Shown here: positions 56,795-64,000 of the stretch, in pieces
Layout of the letters: each line of letters opens with the position of its first letter
How positions within the stretch are numbered: position 1 is the first letter of the stretch
Source of the DNA: Caldimonas tepidiphila
GTDB lineage: Bacteria; Pseudomonadota; Gammaproteobacteria; Burkholderiales; Burkholderiaceae_C
NCBI RefSeq assembly: GCF_003569765.1
Contig: NZ_QXMG01000010.1
Coordinates: forward strand, 1 to 64,000
Direction: 5' to 3'
Length of the DNA: 64,000 nt
Notes under the pieces: generated by a model
The model's database searches: none
What the model saw: only the letters and a program-made list of their open reading frames with translations
Told to the model about the DNA's origin: nothing
Translations under genes and position numbers: made by a program

Positions 56795-57454
56795 GTGACC
56801 TTTTCGATAGTTGCCCGGTGCGCGCGCACCAACCAGGTTGGCGTCGCGGCAGCGACTGCGGTCCAGGCGGTCGGCAAGCTCGCATGCCATGCCATCGCCC
56901 ATGTCGGCGCCATTGCGTCGCAGGCGCTGACCAACCCCTACCTTGCCTACGACGGCCTGCGCCTGCTGGAGCGTGGCGCCTCGGCTGAAGAAGCCTTGCG
57001 GCGTGTGCTGGCCACCGACCCCGATGCGGACAAGCGGCAAGTCGGCGTGGTCGACATCCAAGGACGCACCGCGGCCTGGACCGGTTCCGAAGCCATTCCC
57101 TGGGCAGGCCACCTCGCGGGGCGAAACTGCTCTGTTCAAGGTAATCGACTGGCCGGGCCGCAGGTGCTCGAAAGGGCGCTGGCATCGATGCACGGTACGG
57201 AACACCTCGATCTTGCGGAGCGACTGACACTCGCCCTGCTGGAAGGTGATTCAGCGGGCGGTGATCTCAAGGGCGAGCGTTCGGTCAACGTGCTGGTCTT
57301 TTCGTCCGAGGAATACGCGCTGTGCGATATCCGGATCGACGACCACGAGGCCCCCCTGGATGAACTGCGTCGATTGTTCGCGGTGTACCAGACCAGGATA
57401 TTGCCGATCGTGCGCACCCTTCCGAAGCGGTCCGATATCCCGCGGCCGGACTGA
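56795..57454 (+). CDS. DUF1028 family (Ntn-hydrolase-like) protein
   Basis: A 219-residue DUF1028 protein, predicted to have the N-terminal-nucleophile hydrolase fold. Family features are TFSIVARCARTNQVGVAAATAVQAVG at the start, GAIASQALTNPYLAYDGLRLLERGASAEEAL near residue 45 and DIQGRTAAWTGSEAIPWAGHLAGRNCSVQGN near residue 90. I use GTG 56795 as the start since homologues begin with TFSIVARD. An earlier in-frame GTG at 56735 is less likely. Codon use is slightly less GC-rich than its neighbours, suggesting transfer. The substrate is unknown. Confidence 0.85.
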   Translation: MTFSIVARCARTNQVGVAAATAVQAVGKLACHAIAHVGAIASQALTNPYLAYDGLRLLERGASAEEALRRVLATDPDADKRQVGVVDIQGRTAAWTGSEAIPWAGHLAGRNCSVQGNRLAGPQVLERALASMHGTEHLDLAERLTLALLEGDSAGGDLKGERSVNVLVFSSEEYALCDIRIDDHEAPLDELRRLFAVYQTRILPIVRTLPKRSDIPRPD

Positions 57455-57709
57455 GCGGCAGCAGGCGCCGCGCATGCCGGCGCAACGCCGGCACAGGCCC
57501 GGACCGGCGCAGCCCCGGGCCTATCCGGCGATATTGCCGAGTGGCAAGTCCGCATATCGCTTGAACGACAGGCGCGTGCCCCAGGCGGCCCCTCCCGCCA
57601 AGGCACGCCGTCCTCACTGCACCCCGAGCCCGGCCGTGCGAGCGGCACGCACGCGGGCAGCCGTTCCGGGGAGGACGCATCGCGGCTTTCCGGAACGCCG
57701 CCCCGCGCC

Positions 57710-58015
57710 TCAGCCGGGCCGCATCGCGCCGCAGTTCCAGCACTGCTCGAACGGCCCCTCCACCGCCTCGCCGCAGCCGCGGCAGAGCCAGCGCCGCTGC
57801 GGCAGGTGGCGCAGTTCGTGCAGCAGCGCGGTGGCGCGGTCGAACTCGGCGTCGTCGAGCACCCAGACCTCGGGCTGCGCCTGGTCGGGCGGGATCTCGC
57901 CGGCGATGCCGCTGGCATAGAAGCGCTGGACCACCGCCTCGATGCCCGCCTGCGTCAGCATGTCGGCCCAGAGCGCGGCGATGGCGATGTTCGGGGCATG
58001 GATCAGACGCTTCAT
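57710..58015 (-). CDS. DUF2007 protein with C-terminal zinc ribbon
   Basis: A 101-residue protein. The N-terminal DUF2007 (putative signal-transducing, PII-like) domain is at about 1-70 (IHAPNIAIAALWADMLTQAGIEAVVQRFYASG). A zinc ribbon-like C-terminus has two CxxC pairs, CRGC and CWNCG. It starts about 60 bases after the end of fdhA on the same strand and may be in its transcript. Function unknown. Confidence 0.82.
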   Translation of the reverse strand: MKRLIHAPNIAIAALWADMLTQAGIEAVVQRFYASGIAGEIPPDQAQPEVWVLDDAEFDRATALLHELRHLPQRRWLCRGCGEAVEGPFEQCWNCGAMRPG

Positions 58016-58076
58016 CGTGGGCCCATGGTGCCACGCCGGGCCGCCGGCCGCGACGCGGGCGCCACGTGCCCGGGCT

Positions 58077-61000
58077 TCAACCCCGCGCCAGCCGCCCCTT
58101 GTCGATGCGGCAGGTCAGCGCCTTGCCCTCGTGGATGCTGGTGTTGGGGTCCATCACGATGCTCGTCAGCGTGTTGGCGATGTCGCCGGTGGCGTAGCCC
58201 TTGTAGCCGAAGTGCCAGGGCATGCCGATCTGGAACACGCGGCGGCCGTCGATCGTGAAGGGCGTCAGCCGCTGCGTGACGAGCGCGCGGGTCTCGATCG
58301 CGCCGCGCGCGGTCGAGATCGTCACCCAGTCGAGCGAGCGCACGCCCAGCTCCTCGGCGAGCTCGGGCGGGATCTCGCAGAAGCCCTCGGGCTGCAGCTC
58401 GGCCAGCAGCGGCGCGCCGCGCGTGGGCGCCGCGCCGCAGTGGTGCTCGGTGAGCCGGTAGGTGGTCAGCACGTGCGGGTGCTGCGGGTCCGGACTCGGG
58501 TGGTAGGGGTTGTCGGGGCGCTCGCGGGTGCCGGCGGCGGGGTTGTGGCGCTGGCCGTACAGCAGGTTGCGCACCGGCGACTCCATCGGCTCGTAATGCG
58601 TCGGCAGCGGCGCGTCCTTCAGCCCCGAGGGCGCGAACAGCGCCGCCTTGCCGTCGGCCATCATCACGAAGGGATGGTGGCCGGCATGCGCGGCCATGCC
58701 GCGCGGCTTCTTGTCGTCGGCGGGCGTGTAGCCGGGCTCCTTGCTCTCGTCGAAGTCGATCTCGTCGGTGCTCTCCCACTGCTGCGCCTCGGCGTTCCAC
58801 CACACCAGCTTCTTGCGCTCGCTCCAGGGCTTCCCTTGCGGGTCGGCCGAGGCGCGGTTGTACATCGTGCGGCGGTTGCCCGGCCATGCGAAAGCCCAGC
58901 CGAGGTGCGTGCCCGGGCCGCCCGGCGGGTCGGCCTGGCGGGAGCGCGCGCGGTTGTCGCGCTCGCCGGGGAAGATGCCGCTGTAGGCCCAGCAGCCGCA
59001 GGCGGTCGAGCCGTCGTCGGCCAGCTCCTTGAAGCCGGCGAGCTGCCGGCGGTCGGCGACCGTCCAGCCGTTGATCTCGCGCAGCACGTCCTCGGCGTCG
59101 GGCTCGCCGCGCTCGTCGGCCTCGCGGTAGTCCCAGGTCAGTGCCTGCAGAGCGCGGTCCTCGGGGCGGGTGCTGCCCGCATACAGCGCCTTCAGCCGCT
59201 TTGCCAGGTGGTGCATGAACCACAGCTCCGAGCGGTTGTCGCCCGGCGCGTCGACCACGTGGTCGTGCCACTGCACGAGGCGGTGCTCGTTGGTGAAGGT
59301 GCCGGCCTTCTCGCCCGCGAGCGAGGCCGGCATCAGGAAGACCTCGGTCCTGATCCGGTCGGGCGTTAGGCCCTCGGCCCGCACCGCCGGGCTGTCCTTC
59401 CAGAAGCTCGCGCTCTCGGTCTCGGAGGTGTCGCGCACGACGAGCCAGTCCAGCCGCGCCAGCCCCTGCTGCACCAGGGCCGAGTTGCTGCCGCCCATCA
59501 CGACGTTCTGCCCGAGCAGGAAGAGGCCGCGGATCTGCCCGTCCTTCATCGCCAGCGTCATCGGCAGCTGCGAGTGGTCGCCGACGTTGCGCGGCAGCCA
59601 GTCGTAGCCCCAGCCGTTGGCCGGGCTGCCCGCCTCGCCGTACCAGGCGCGCATCAGGCTGACGATGTACTTCGGGAAGTGGTGCCACCAGCCGGTGTGC
59701 GTCGTCTCGGCGCGGATGTAGGACTCGAGCGTCTCGTGCGGCTTGCCGGCCTTGGGGCTTGGCAGGTAGCCGGGCAGCATGTCGTAGAGCGTCGGGATGT
59801 CGGTGCTGCCCTGGATCGAGCAGTGCCCGCGCAGCGCGAGGATGCCGCCGCCGGGCCGGCCCGTGTTGCCGAGCAGCGCCTGCAGGATGCCGGCGGCGCG
59901 GATCATCTGCACGCCATTGGTGTGGTGCGTCCAGGCCACCGCGTAGCAGATCGCGCCGGTGCGCTCGGGGCCGGAGTTCTCGGCGAGCGTGCGGGCCACC
60001 TGCACGAGCGTCGCGGCCGGGCAGCCGGTGATGCGCTCGACCGTCTCGGGCGTGTAGCGCGCGTAGTGGCGCCGCATGATCTGGTAGACGCAGCGCGGGT
60101 GCTGCAGCGTGCGGTCCTGCGCGACGGGGAAGTCGAGCTGCTCGTCGTCGGGCGCGAGCGGCCCCGAGGTCTCGACGTGCTTCTCGGCGAGCGGCGGCTT
60201 CACGAGGCCGCTCTCGTAGCGCCAGGACTCGTGCGTGTAGCCCTTCATCTCCTCGTCCCAGCCGGAGAAGAAGCCGTCGCCGTCCTCGGCGTCGACGTAC
60301 TCGTCGGTGATGATGGTCGCGAGGTTGGTGTAGTTCAGCGCGTAGTCCCTGAACCACAGGTCGTGCTCGAGGATGTGGTGGATCAGCCCGCCGAGGAAGG
60401 CGATGTCGGTGCCGGAGCGGATCGGCGCGTGCAGGTTCGACAGGGCGGAGGTGCGGGTGTAGCGCGGATCGACATGGATGATCTTCGCGCCGCGCTCCTT
60501 GGCCTGCATCACGAAGCGGAAGCTGATCGGGTGGTTCTCGGCCATGTTCGAGCCCATCACCATCACCCAGTCCGAGTTCGCGAGGTCCCACTGCGCGAGG
60601 GTCGAGGCGCCGCGGCCGTAGGTGGCGCCGAGGCTCGGCACCGAGGAGCTGTGGCAGATGCGCGCCTGGTTCTCGATCCAGACCATGCCCAGGCCGCCGC
60701 CGAACAGCTTCTTGATGAGGTAGTTCTCCTCGTTGTCGAGCGTGGCGCCGCCGAGCGAGGCGAGCGCGAGCGTGTGGTTCAGCGGCGTGCCGTCCTCGCC
60801 GCGCGCGACGAAGGTCTCGTCGCGCACCTGCCTGGTGAGCTGCGCGATGCGGTCCATGGCCCAGTCGAGCGGCTTGCGCTCCCAGCGGTCGCTGTAGGGC
60901 GCGCGGTACATCACGTGGTGGATGCGCTCGGGGCTCGTCATCGTGTCGAAGGTCGCCGCGCCCTTGGGGCAGAGCGTGCCCTGGTTGATCGGGCTGCGCG

Positions 61001-61292
61001 GGTCGCCCTCGATGTGGATCACCCGGCCCTCTCGCGCGTAGACGAGCTGCGCGCAGCCCACCGCGCAGAAGGGGCAGATGCTGGTGCCGACGCGGTCGGC
61101 GGAATCCAGCCGCGCCTGCGCGAGCTCCGACTCCCGGCTGCGCGCGGCCTCGCGCAGCGAGTCGGCGCCGCGCATCTGGCGCGGCAGCGACCACTCGCGC
61201 CAGAACTCGGCCAGCAGCGCCGGGATGCGCTTGAGCGGGTTGCCGTTGACCGGCTCGGCGCGCGAGCCGCGGTCCTCCAGTCGCGCGCTCAT
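58077..61292 (-). CDS. fdhA: formate dehydrogenase catalytic subunit (molybdopterin, Cys type)
   Basis: A 1071-residue protein of the DMSO-reductase family, closest to FdnG/FdoG. The 4Fe-4S site uses Cys73, Cys76, Cys80 and Cys108 (CPFCAVGC, then TLCPKG). The residue that binds molybdenum is Cys213, where E. coli has selenocysteine (NQARICHSS), next to the conserved His214. Two further features resemble FdnG: DSWVMVMGSN-like NSDWVMVMGSNMAENHP and the C-terminal domain with ALTCRIDKG. There is no twin-arginine signal; the first 65 residues form a charged helical lead. A cytosolic or inner-face location is thus likely. Its ferredoxin partner is probably 46650-47591. Confidence 0.92.
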   Translation of the reverse strand: MSARLEDRGSRAEPVNGNPLKRIPALLAEFWREWSLPRQMRGADSLREAARSRESELAQARLDSADRVGTSICPFCAVGCAQLVYAREGRVIHIEGDPRSPINQGTLCPKGAATFDTMTSPERIHHVMYRAPYSDRWERKPLDWAMDRIAQLTRQVRDETFVARGEDGTPLNHTLALASLGGATLDNEENYLIKKLFGGGLGMVWIENQARICHSSSVPSLGATYGRGASTLAQWDLANSDWVMVMGSNMAENHPISFRFVMQAKERGAKIIHVDPRYTRTSALSNLHAPIRSGTDIAFLGGLIHHILEHDLWFRDYALNYTNLATIITDEYVDAEDGDGFFSGWDEEMKGYTHESWRYESGLVKPPLAEKHVETSGPLAPDDEQLDFPVAQDRTLQHPRCVYQIMRRHYARYTPETVERITGCPAATLVQVARTLAENSGPERTGAICYAVAWTHHTNGVQMIRAAGILQALLGNTGRPGGGILALRGHCSIQGSTDIPTLYDMLPGYLPSPKAGKPHETLESYIRAETTHTGWWHHFPKYIVSLMRAWYGEAGSPANGWGYDWLPRNVGDHSQLPMTLAMKDGQIRGLFLLGQNVVMGGSNSALVQQGLARLDWLVVRDTSETESASFWKDSPAVRAEGLTPDRIRTEVFLMPASLAGEKAGTFTNEHRLVQWHDHVVDAPGDNRSELWFMHHLAKRLKALYAGSTRPEDRALQALTWDYREADERGEPDAEDVLREINGWTVADRRQLAGFKELADDGSTACGCWAYSGIFPGERDNRARSRQADPPGGPGTHLGWAFAWPGNRRTMYNRASADPQGKPWSERKKLVWWNAEAQQWESTDEIDFDESKEPGYTPADDKKPRGMAAHAGHHPFVMMADGKAALFAPSGLKDAPLPTHYEPMESPVRNLLYGQRHNPAAGTRERPDNPYHPSPDPQHPHVLTTYRLTEHHCGAAPTRGAPLLAELQPEGFCEIPPELAEELGVRSLDWVTISTARGAIETRALVTQRLTPFTIDGRRVFQIGMPWHFGYKGYATGDIANTLTSIVMDPNTSIHEGKALTCRIDKGRLARG

Positions 61293-61368
61293 TGGGGCAC
61301 CCTCGCGCTGCGCGCGGTCCCTCCGCGAGGGACAGAGCGCTTCCTTCGGAGCGGCCGTGCGGAAGCGC

Positions 61369-61623
61369 TCATGCCCGGTCTCCTTGCGTGTCGCGCAGGC
61401 GCCAGAGCCCGCTGACCACCTGCGCCCGGGTCGTCGGCGAGGGATGCAGCCGCACGCGCACCGGCGCCGCCTCGTCCATCAGCCGCCGCAGGTCGCCGGG
61501 CCCGGCCGGCACCGAGGGCGCGAGCGTGCACTCCACGCGCTCGCCGCCCTCCTTGACCAGCTGGAATCGGTGCTCCTGCACCCGCACGATGGTGCCGTGT
61601 TCGTGGCGTTCGGATCTGCTCAT
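61369..61623 (-). CDS. small protein upstream of fdhA
   Basis: An 84-residue hydrophilic protein, MSRSERHEHGTIVRVQEHRFQLV, then CTLAPSVPAGPGDLRRLMDEAAPVRVRL near the middle. I do not recognise a family; the strand-rich start could be a small beta-barrel. Same strand as fdhA, 76 bases before it, so probably the first gene of its transcript. The ATG at 61621-61623 has CGAGG upstream. The frame remains open to 61740. Confidence 0.6.
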   Translation of the reverse strand: MSRSERHEHGTIVRVQEHRFQLVKEGGERVECTLAPSVPAGPGDLRRLMDEAAPVRVRLHPSPTTRAQVVSGLWRLRDTQGDRA

Positions 61624-61845
61624 GGCGTGGGCCTCGGAGAAAAGGAGGGGGCGGGAACATCGGTTGCACTGGGCGGCCATGGCCCGCTTCCTCGATGTCC
61701 GCCCCTGCCCGACGGGATCAATCGGCGTTCCCGGCAGCACGCGTGCTTTCCCGCACCGGGGCCTTGCACTTTCGTGTCAGCGCTGCGGCATGTTTTCTCA
61801 TCCTTGCGGCAATGGCGCCGGCCGGCCGGCACGGCGGGACCCGCG

Positions 61846-62397
61846 ATGAGCCGTCGCCGTCTGGTCGTGCTGACGGCACTCGCGACCACGGCGCTGCTGG
61901 GCCTGCTCGGACTGGTCGGAGCGGCGGCCTTCGTCTGGAGCGGGCTCTACAACGTCGCGGCCACGACGCAGCACCTGCAGCTCACCTACTCGGTGCTGGA
62001 GCGGGCGATGGCGCAGTCGGTGAAGCTGCGTACCGGCGACATCAAGGTGCCGCCGCTCGAGGACGAGCAGCTCGTGCAGCGCGGCGCGCTGTGCTTCCAG
62101 GCCAACTGCGTGCAGTGTCACGGCGCGCCCGGAGTCGCGCCGGATCCGATCGGCCGCAGCATGCAGCCGCTGCCCGGACCGCTCCACGTCGCGACCCAGC
62201 GCTGGAGCAGCGCCGAGCTCTACTGGATCACCCGCAACGGCATCAAGATGAGCGGCATGCCCGCCTGGGCTTTCCGCATGGAGGACGAGGACCTCTGGGC
62301 GGTCGTCGCCTTCCTGAACCGGATGCCCGAGTTGCGGCCCTCGGAGTACCGGGCGCTGGTGGCGCCGATGGCGGGGATGCAATGCCGGCGCGAGTGA
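61846..62397 (+). CDS. membrane-anchored class I cytochrome c
   Basis: A 183-residue protein with one N-terminal helix (LVVLTALATTALLGLLGLVGAAAFVWSGLYNVAA) anchoring it to the inner membrane, then a cytochrome c domain with heme at CVQCH near residue 87 and a Met ligand likely in IKMSGMPAWAF near residue 138. Probable periplasmic electron carrier. It is divergent from fdhA and overlaps the next cytochrome gene by 16 bases, so it belongs with the formate/oxidase system. Confidence 0.88.
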   Translation: MSRRRLVVLTALATTALLGLLGLVGAAAFVWSGLYNVAATTQHLQLTYSVLERAMAQSVKLRTGDIKVPPLEDEQLVQRGALCFQANCVQCHGAPGVAPDPIGRSMQPLPGPLHVATQRWSSAELYWITRNGIKMSGMPAWAFRMEDEDLWAVVAFLNRMPELRPSEYRALVAPMAGMQCRRE

Positions 62398-62804
62398 AGA
62401 GGGCGACAAGGGGCGCGTGGCCCGGCGGCCGGCGCCTGCCGTTGCGGCTCGGCGCGGCGCTGCTCGCGGCGGCGCTGGTCGCCGGCTGCGGCAAGCCGCC
62501 GATCGACGATCCCCGCGCAGGCCAGGGAGACCCGGAGCGCGGCATGCTCGTGATGCACCAGCACGCCTGCAACGCCTGCCACGTGATCCCGGGCGTCACG
62601 GGGCCGGACATCCATGTCGGGCCGCCGCTCGAAGGCATGGCGCGCCGCCAGAACATCGCCGGGGCGATTCCCAACACGATCGAGAACATGGTGCGCTGGC
62701 TGCGCGACCCGCAGGCCATCGACCCGAAGACCGCGATGCCCGACATGGGTCTCACCGAGAACGACGCGCTCGACGCGGCGGCCTACCTGGCCACGCTGCA
62801 CTGA
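62382..62804 (+). CDS. cytochrome c lipoprotein
   Basis: A 140-residue lipoprotein (LLAAALVAGCGK, lipobox VAGC) with a class I cytochrome c domain, heme at CNACH near residue 64 and a Met ligand in TAMPDMGLTENDA near residue 122. Resembles the cytochromes that feed caa3 oxidases. I take ATG 62382; a GTG at 62394, inside the previous gene's stop region (GTGA), is equally likely. Forms a pair with the cytochrome at 61846. Confidence 0.87.
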   Translation: MPARVKRATRGAWPGGRRLPLRLGAALLAAALVAGCGKPPIDDPRAGQGDPERGMLVMHQHACNACHVIPGVTGPDIHVGPPLEGMARRQNIAGAIPNTIENMVRWLRDPQAIDPKTAMPDMGLTENDALDAAAYLATLH

Positions 62805-62852
62805 ACCCGCGCCGGGGCCGCCCGCGGCCCGGCTGGACCTGCCGGAGGCACG

Positions 62853-64000
62853 ATGAACGACTTCAACGTGATCGTCACCCTGCTCGGCGGCACGATCCTG
62901 CTGCTGGGGCTGGCGTCAAAGCGGCTGGCGGCGAGCCCCTTCCCGCCGACGCTGCTGGCCCTGCTGCTGGGCGTCGGCATCGGGCCCGAGGCGCTGAACC
63001 TGATCGATCTCGACCGGCTCGGCGACCGGGCGGACCTGCTGGAGAAGGCGGCGCGGCTTGCGCTGGGCATCGGGCTGGTCGGCGTGGCGCTGCGCATCCC
63101 GTCCCGGTTCCCCCGCGAGCACTGGCGCTCGATGCTGACCCTGATCGGCCTGGGCATGCCGCTGATGTGGGCGATCAGCGGCCTGCTGGTCTACCTGATC
63201 CTCGGGCTGCCCTTCTGGCTGGCGGCGCTCATCGGCGCGGTGATCACGCCCACCGATCCGGTCGCCGCCAGCCCGATCGTCACCGGCCCGGTCGCGGAGG
63301 AGAACATCCCGGACCGCGTCCGCCACGCGATCTCCTTCGATTCGGGCGCCAACGACGGGCTGGGCTACCTCTTCGTCTTCCTGGCCTACCTGATGCTGAC
63401 CCGGCATGCGGGGGAGGCCCTGTCGCACTGGGTGCTGACGACGATGCTGTGGGAGGTGGGTGTGGCGACGCTGTCCGGCCTGCTGCTCGGCTACGTCTGC
63501 GGCAAGCTGCTCAGGGCCGCCGAGGGGCTCGGCTCCATCAAGAGCGACTGGCGCCTCGTCTACACGGTGGCGCTCGGTTTCCTCGCCGTGGGCGCCGGCA
63601 AGCTGATCCACAGCGACGAGGTGCTCGTCGTGTTCGCCGCGGCCGCGGCCTTCGACCAGGTGGTGAGCGCGCAGGACCGCAAGAACGAGGAGCAGGGCCA
63701 GGAGGCGGTCAACCGCTTCTTCGCGATCCCCATCTTCGTGCTGCTGGGCGTCGCCATCCCCTGGGGCGGCTGGCAGGCGCTCGGCTGGAAGGGCGCGCTG
63801 CTCGCGGTCGCGGTGCTGCTGCTGCGCCGGCCGCTGACGCTGCTCCTGCTGCGGCGTTTCCTGCCGGAGGTCCGCAACGTCAAGGACGCGCTGTTCGTCG
63901 GCTGGTTCGGCCCGATCGCCGTGGCCGCCATCTACTACGCGTCGCTGATGGAGAAGAAGCTGGGCCAGCCGCTGGTCTGGGACGTGGTGAGCCTGGTGGC
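62853..64000 (+). CDS. CPA1-type Na+/H+ antiporter, 3' end cut by window edge
   Basis: The first 382 residues of a cation:proton antiporter (NhaP-like). About ten hydrophobic helices are visible. The ion-binding region has VITPTDPVAASPIVTG near residue 130 and an ISFDSGANDGLGYLFVFLAY segment near residue 163, where CPA1 proteins keep the Asn-Asp (ND) pair. It starts at ATG 62853 with GGAGGCAC upstream and runs to the right edge of the window without a stop. Confidence 0.9.
   Translation, partial: MNDFNVIVTLLGGTILLLGLASKRLAASPFPPTLLALLLGVGIGPEALNLIDLDRLGDRADLLEKAARLALGIGLVGVALRIPSRFPREHWRSMLTLIGLGMPLMWAISGLLVYLILGLPFWLAALIGAVITPTDPVAASPIVTGPVAEENIPDRVRHAISFDSGANDGLGYLFVFLAYLMLTRHAGEALSHWVLTTMLWEVGVATLSGLLLGYVCGKLLRAAEGLGSIKSDWRLVYTVALGFLAVGAGKLIHSDEVLVVFAAAAAFDQVVSAQDRKNEEQGQEAVNRFFAIPIFVLLGVAIPWGGWQALGWKGALLAVAVLLLRRPLTLLLLRRFLPEVRNVKDALFVGWFGPIAVAAIYYASLMEKKLGQPLVWDVVSLV

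Noticed and set aside
58012-61194. 1060-residue frame on the minus strand overlapping fdhA
   Set aside because: It is fdhA read one base off; it lacks motifs, whereas the 58077-61292 frame has all cluster and Mo-site residues.

Overview
The window is about 70% G+C, with tightly packed genes on both strands and few AT-rich gaps. The gene content points to a betaproteobacterium of the order Burkholderiales, probably near the Rubrivivax/Leptothrix/Caldimonas group. Clues are glnA-ntrB-ntrC in a row, rpsU next to yqeY, two RhlE-type helicases, an EttA factor, and an aerobic respiratory cluster with many c-type cytochromes. This placement is an inference from gene content, not from a marker-gene tree. 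I found no tRNA, rRNA, CRISPR array, insertion sequence or prophage.

Layout. 1-8.3 kb is housekeeping: a TRAP permease fragment, a rhodanese/phosphatase-like protein, yqeY, rpsU (with a near-consensus promoter), an HI0933 flavoprotein, cobA overlapping ybiB, ychJ, yaaA, a 2OG-Fe(II) dioxygenase and a family III CoA-transferase. 8.3-18.2 kb holds two minus-strand RhlE helicases. They flank a barrel-like exported protein and a large lipoprotein containing 33 Ala-Pro dipeptides; ettA follows. 18.2-22.1 kb has a type II NADH dehydrogenase, a DUF1415 protein, an EI24 membrane protein and a MoaB/CinA-type protein. 22.1-27.3 kb is the nitrogen-control block: glnA behind an NtrC site and a sigma-54-like promoter, then a small exported protein, ntrB and ntrC; xthA converges from the other side.

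28-41 kb is an accessory block concerned mainly with the envelope, ions and stress. It has an HPP protein, a 19-cysteine Csp-like copper store, DUF2254, DUF421, a BON-MscS channel, a broken PRC-barrel gene, an AI-2E family exporter, a cardiolipin synthase, an intact double PRC-barrel protein, several small exported proteins and a CDF metal exporter.

41-47.6 kb is a minus-strand respiratory operon: a four-cluster ferredoxin, an NrfD membrane subunit fused to cytochrome c, a CoxB with its own cytochrome c domain, a fused CoxA-CoxC and a small membrane protein. The matching molybdenum formate dehydrogenase catalytic subunit lies at 58-61.3 kb on the same strand, with two c-type cytochrome genes divergent from it. 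About 10 kb of unrelated genes separate the two halves: a CHASE-PAS-GGDEF-EAL protein, an HCCA isomerase-like protein, a LysR-MFS pair, an MbnP/MbnH copper pair and a DUF1028 protein. My main hypothesis is that the two halves form one formate-to-oxygen electron path ending in a caa3-type oxidase. The window closes inside a CPA1-type Na+/H+ antiporter gene.
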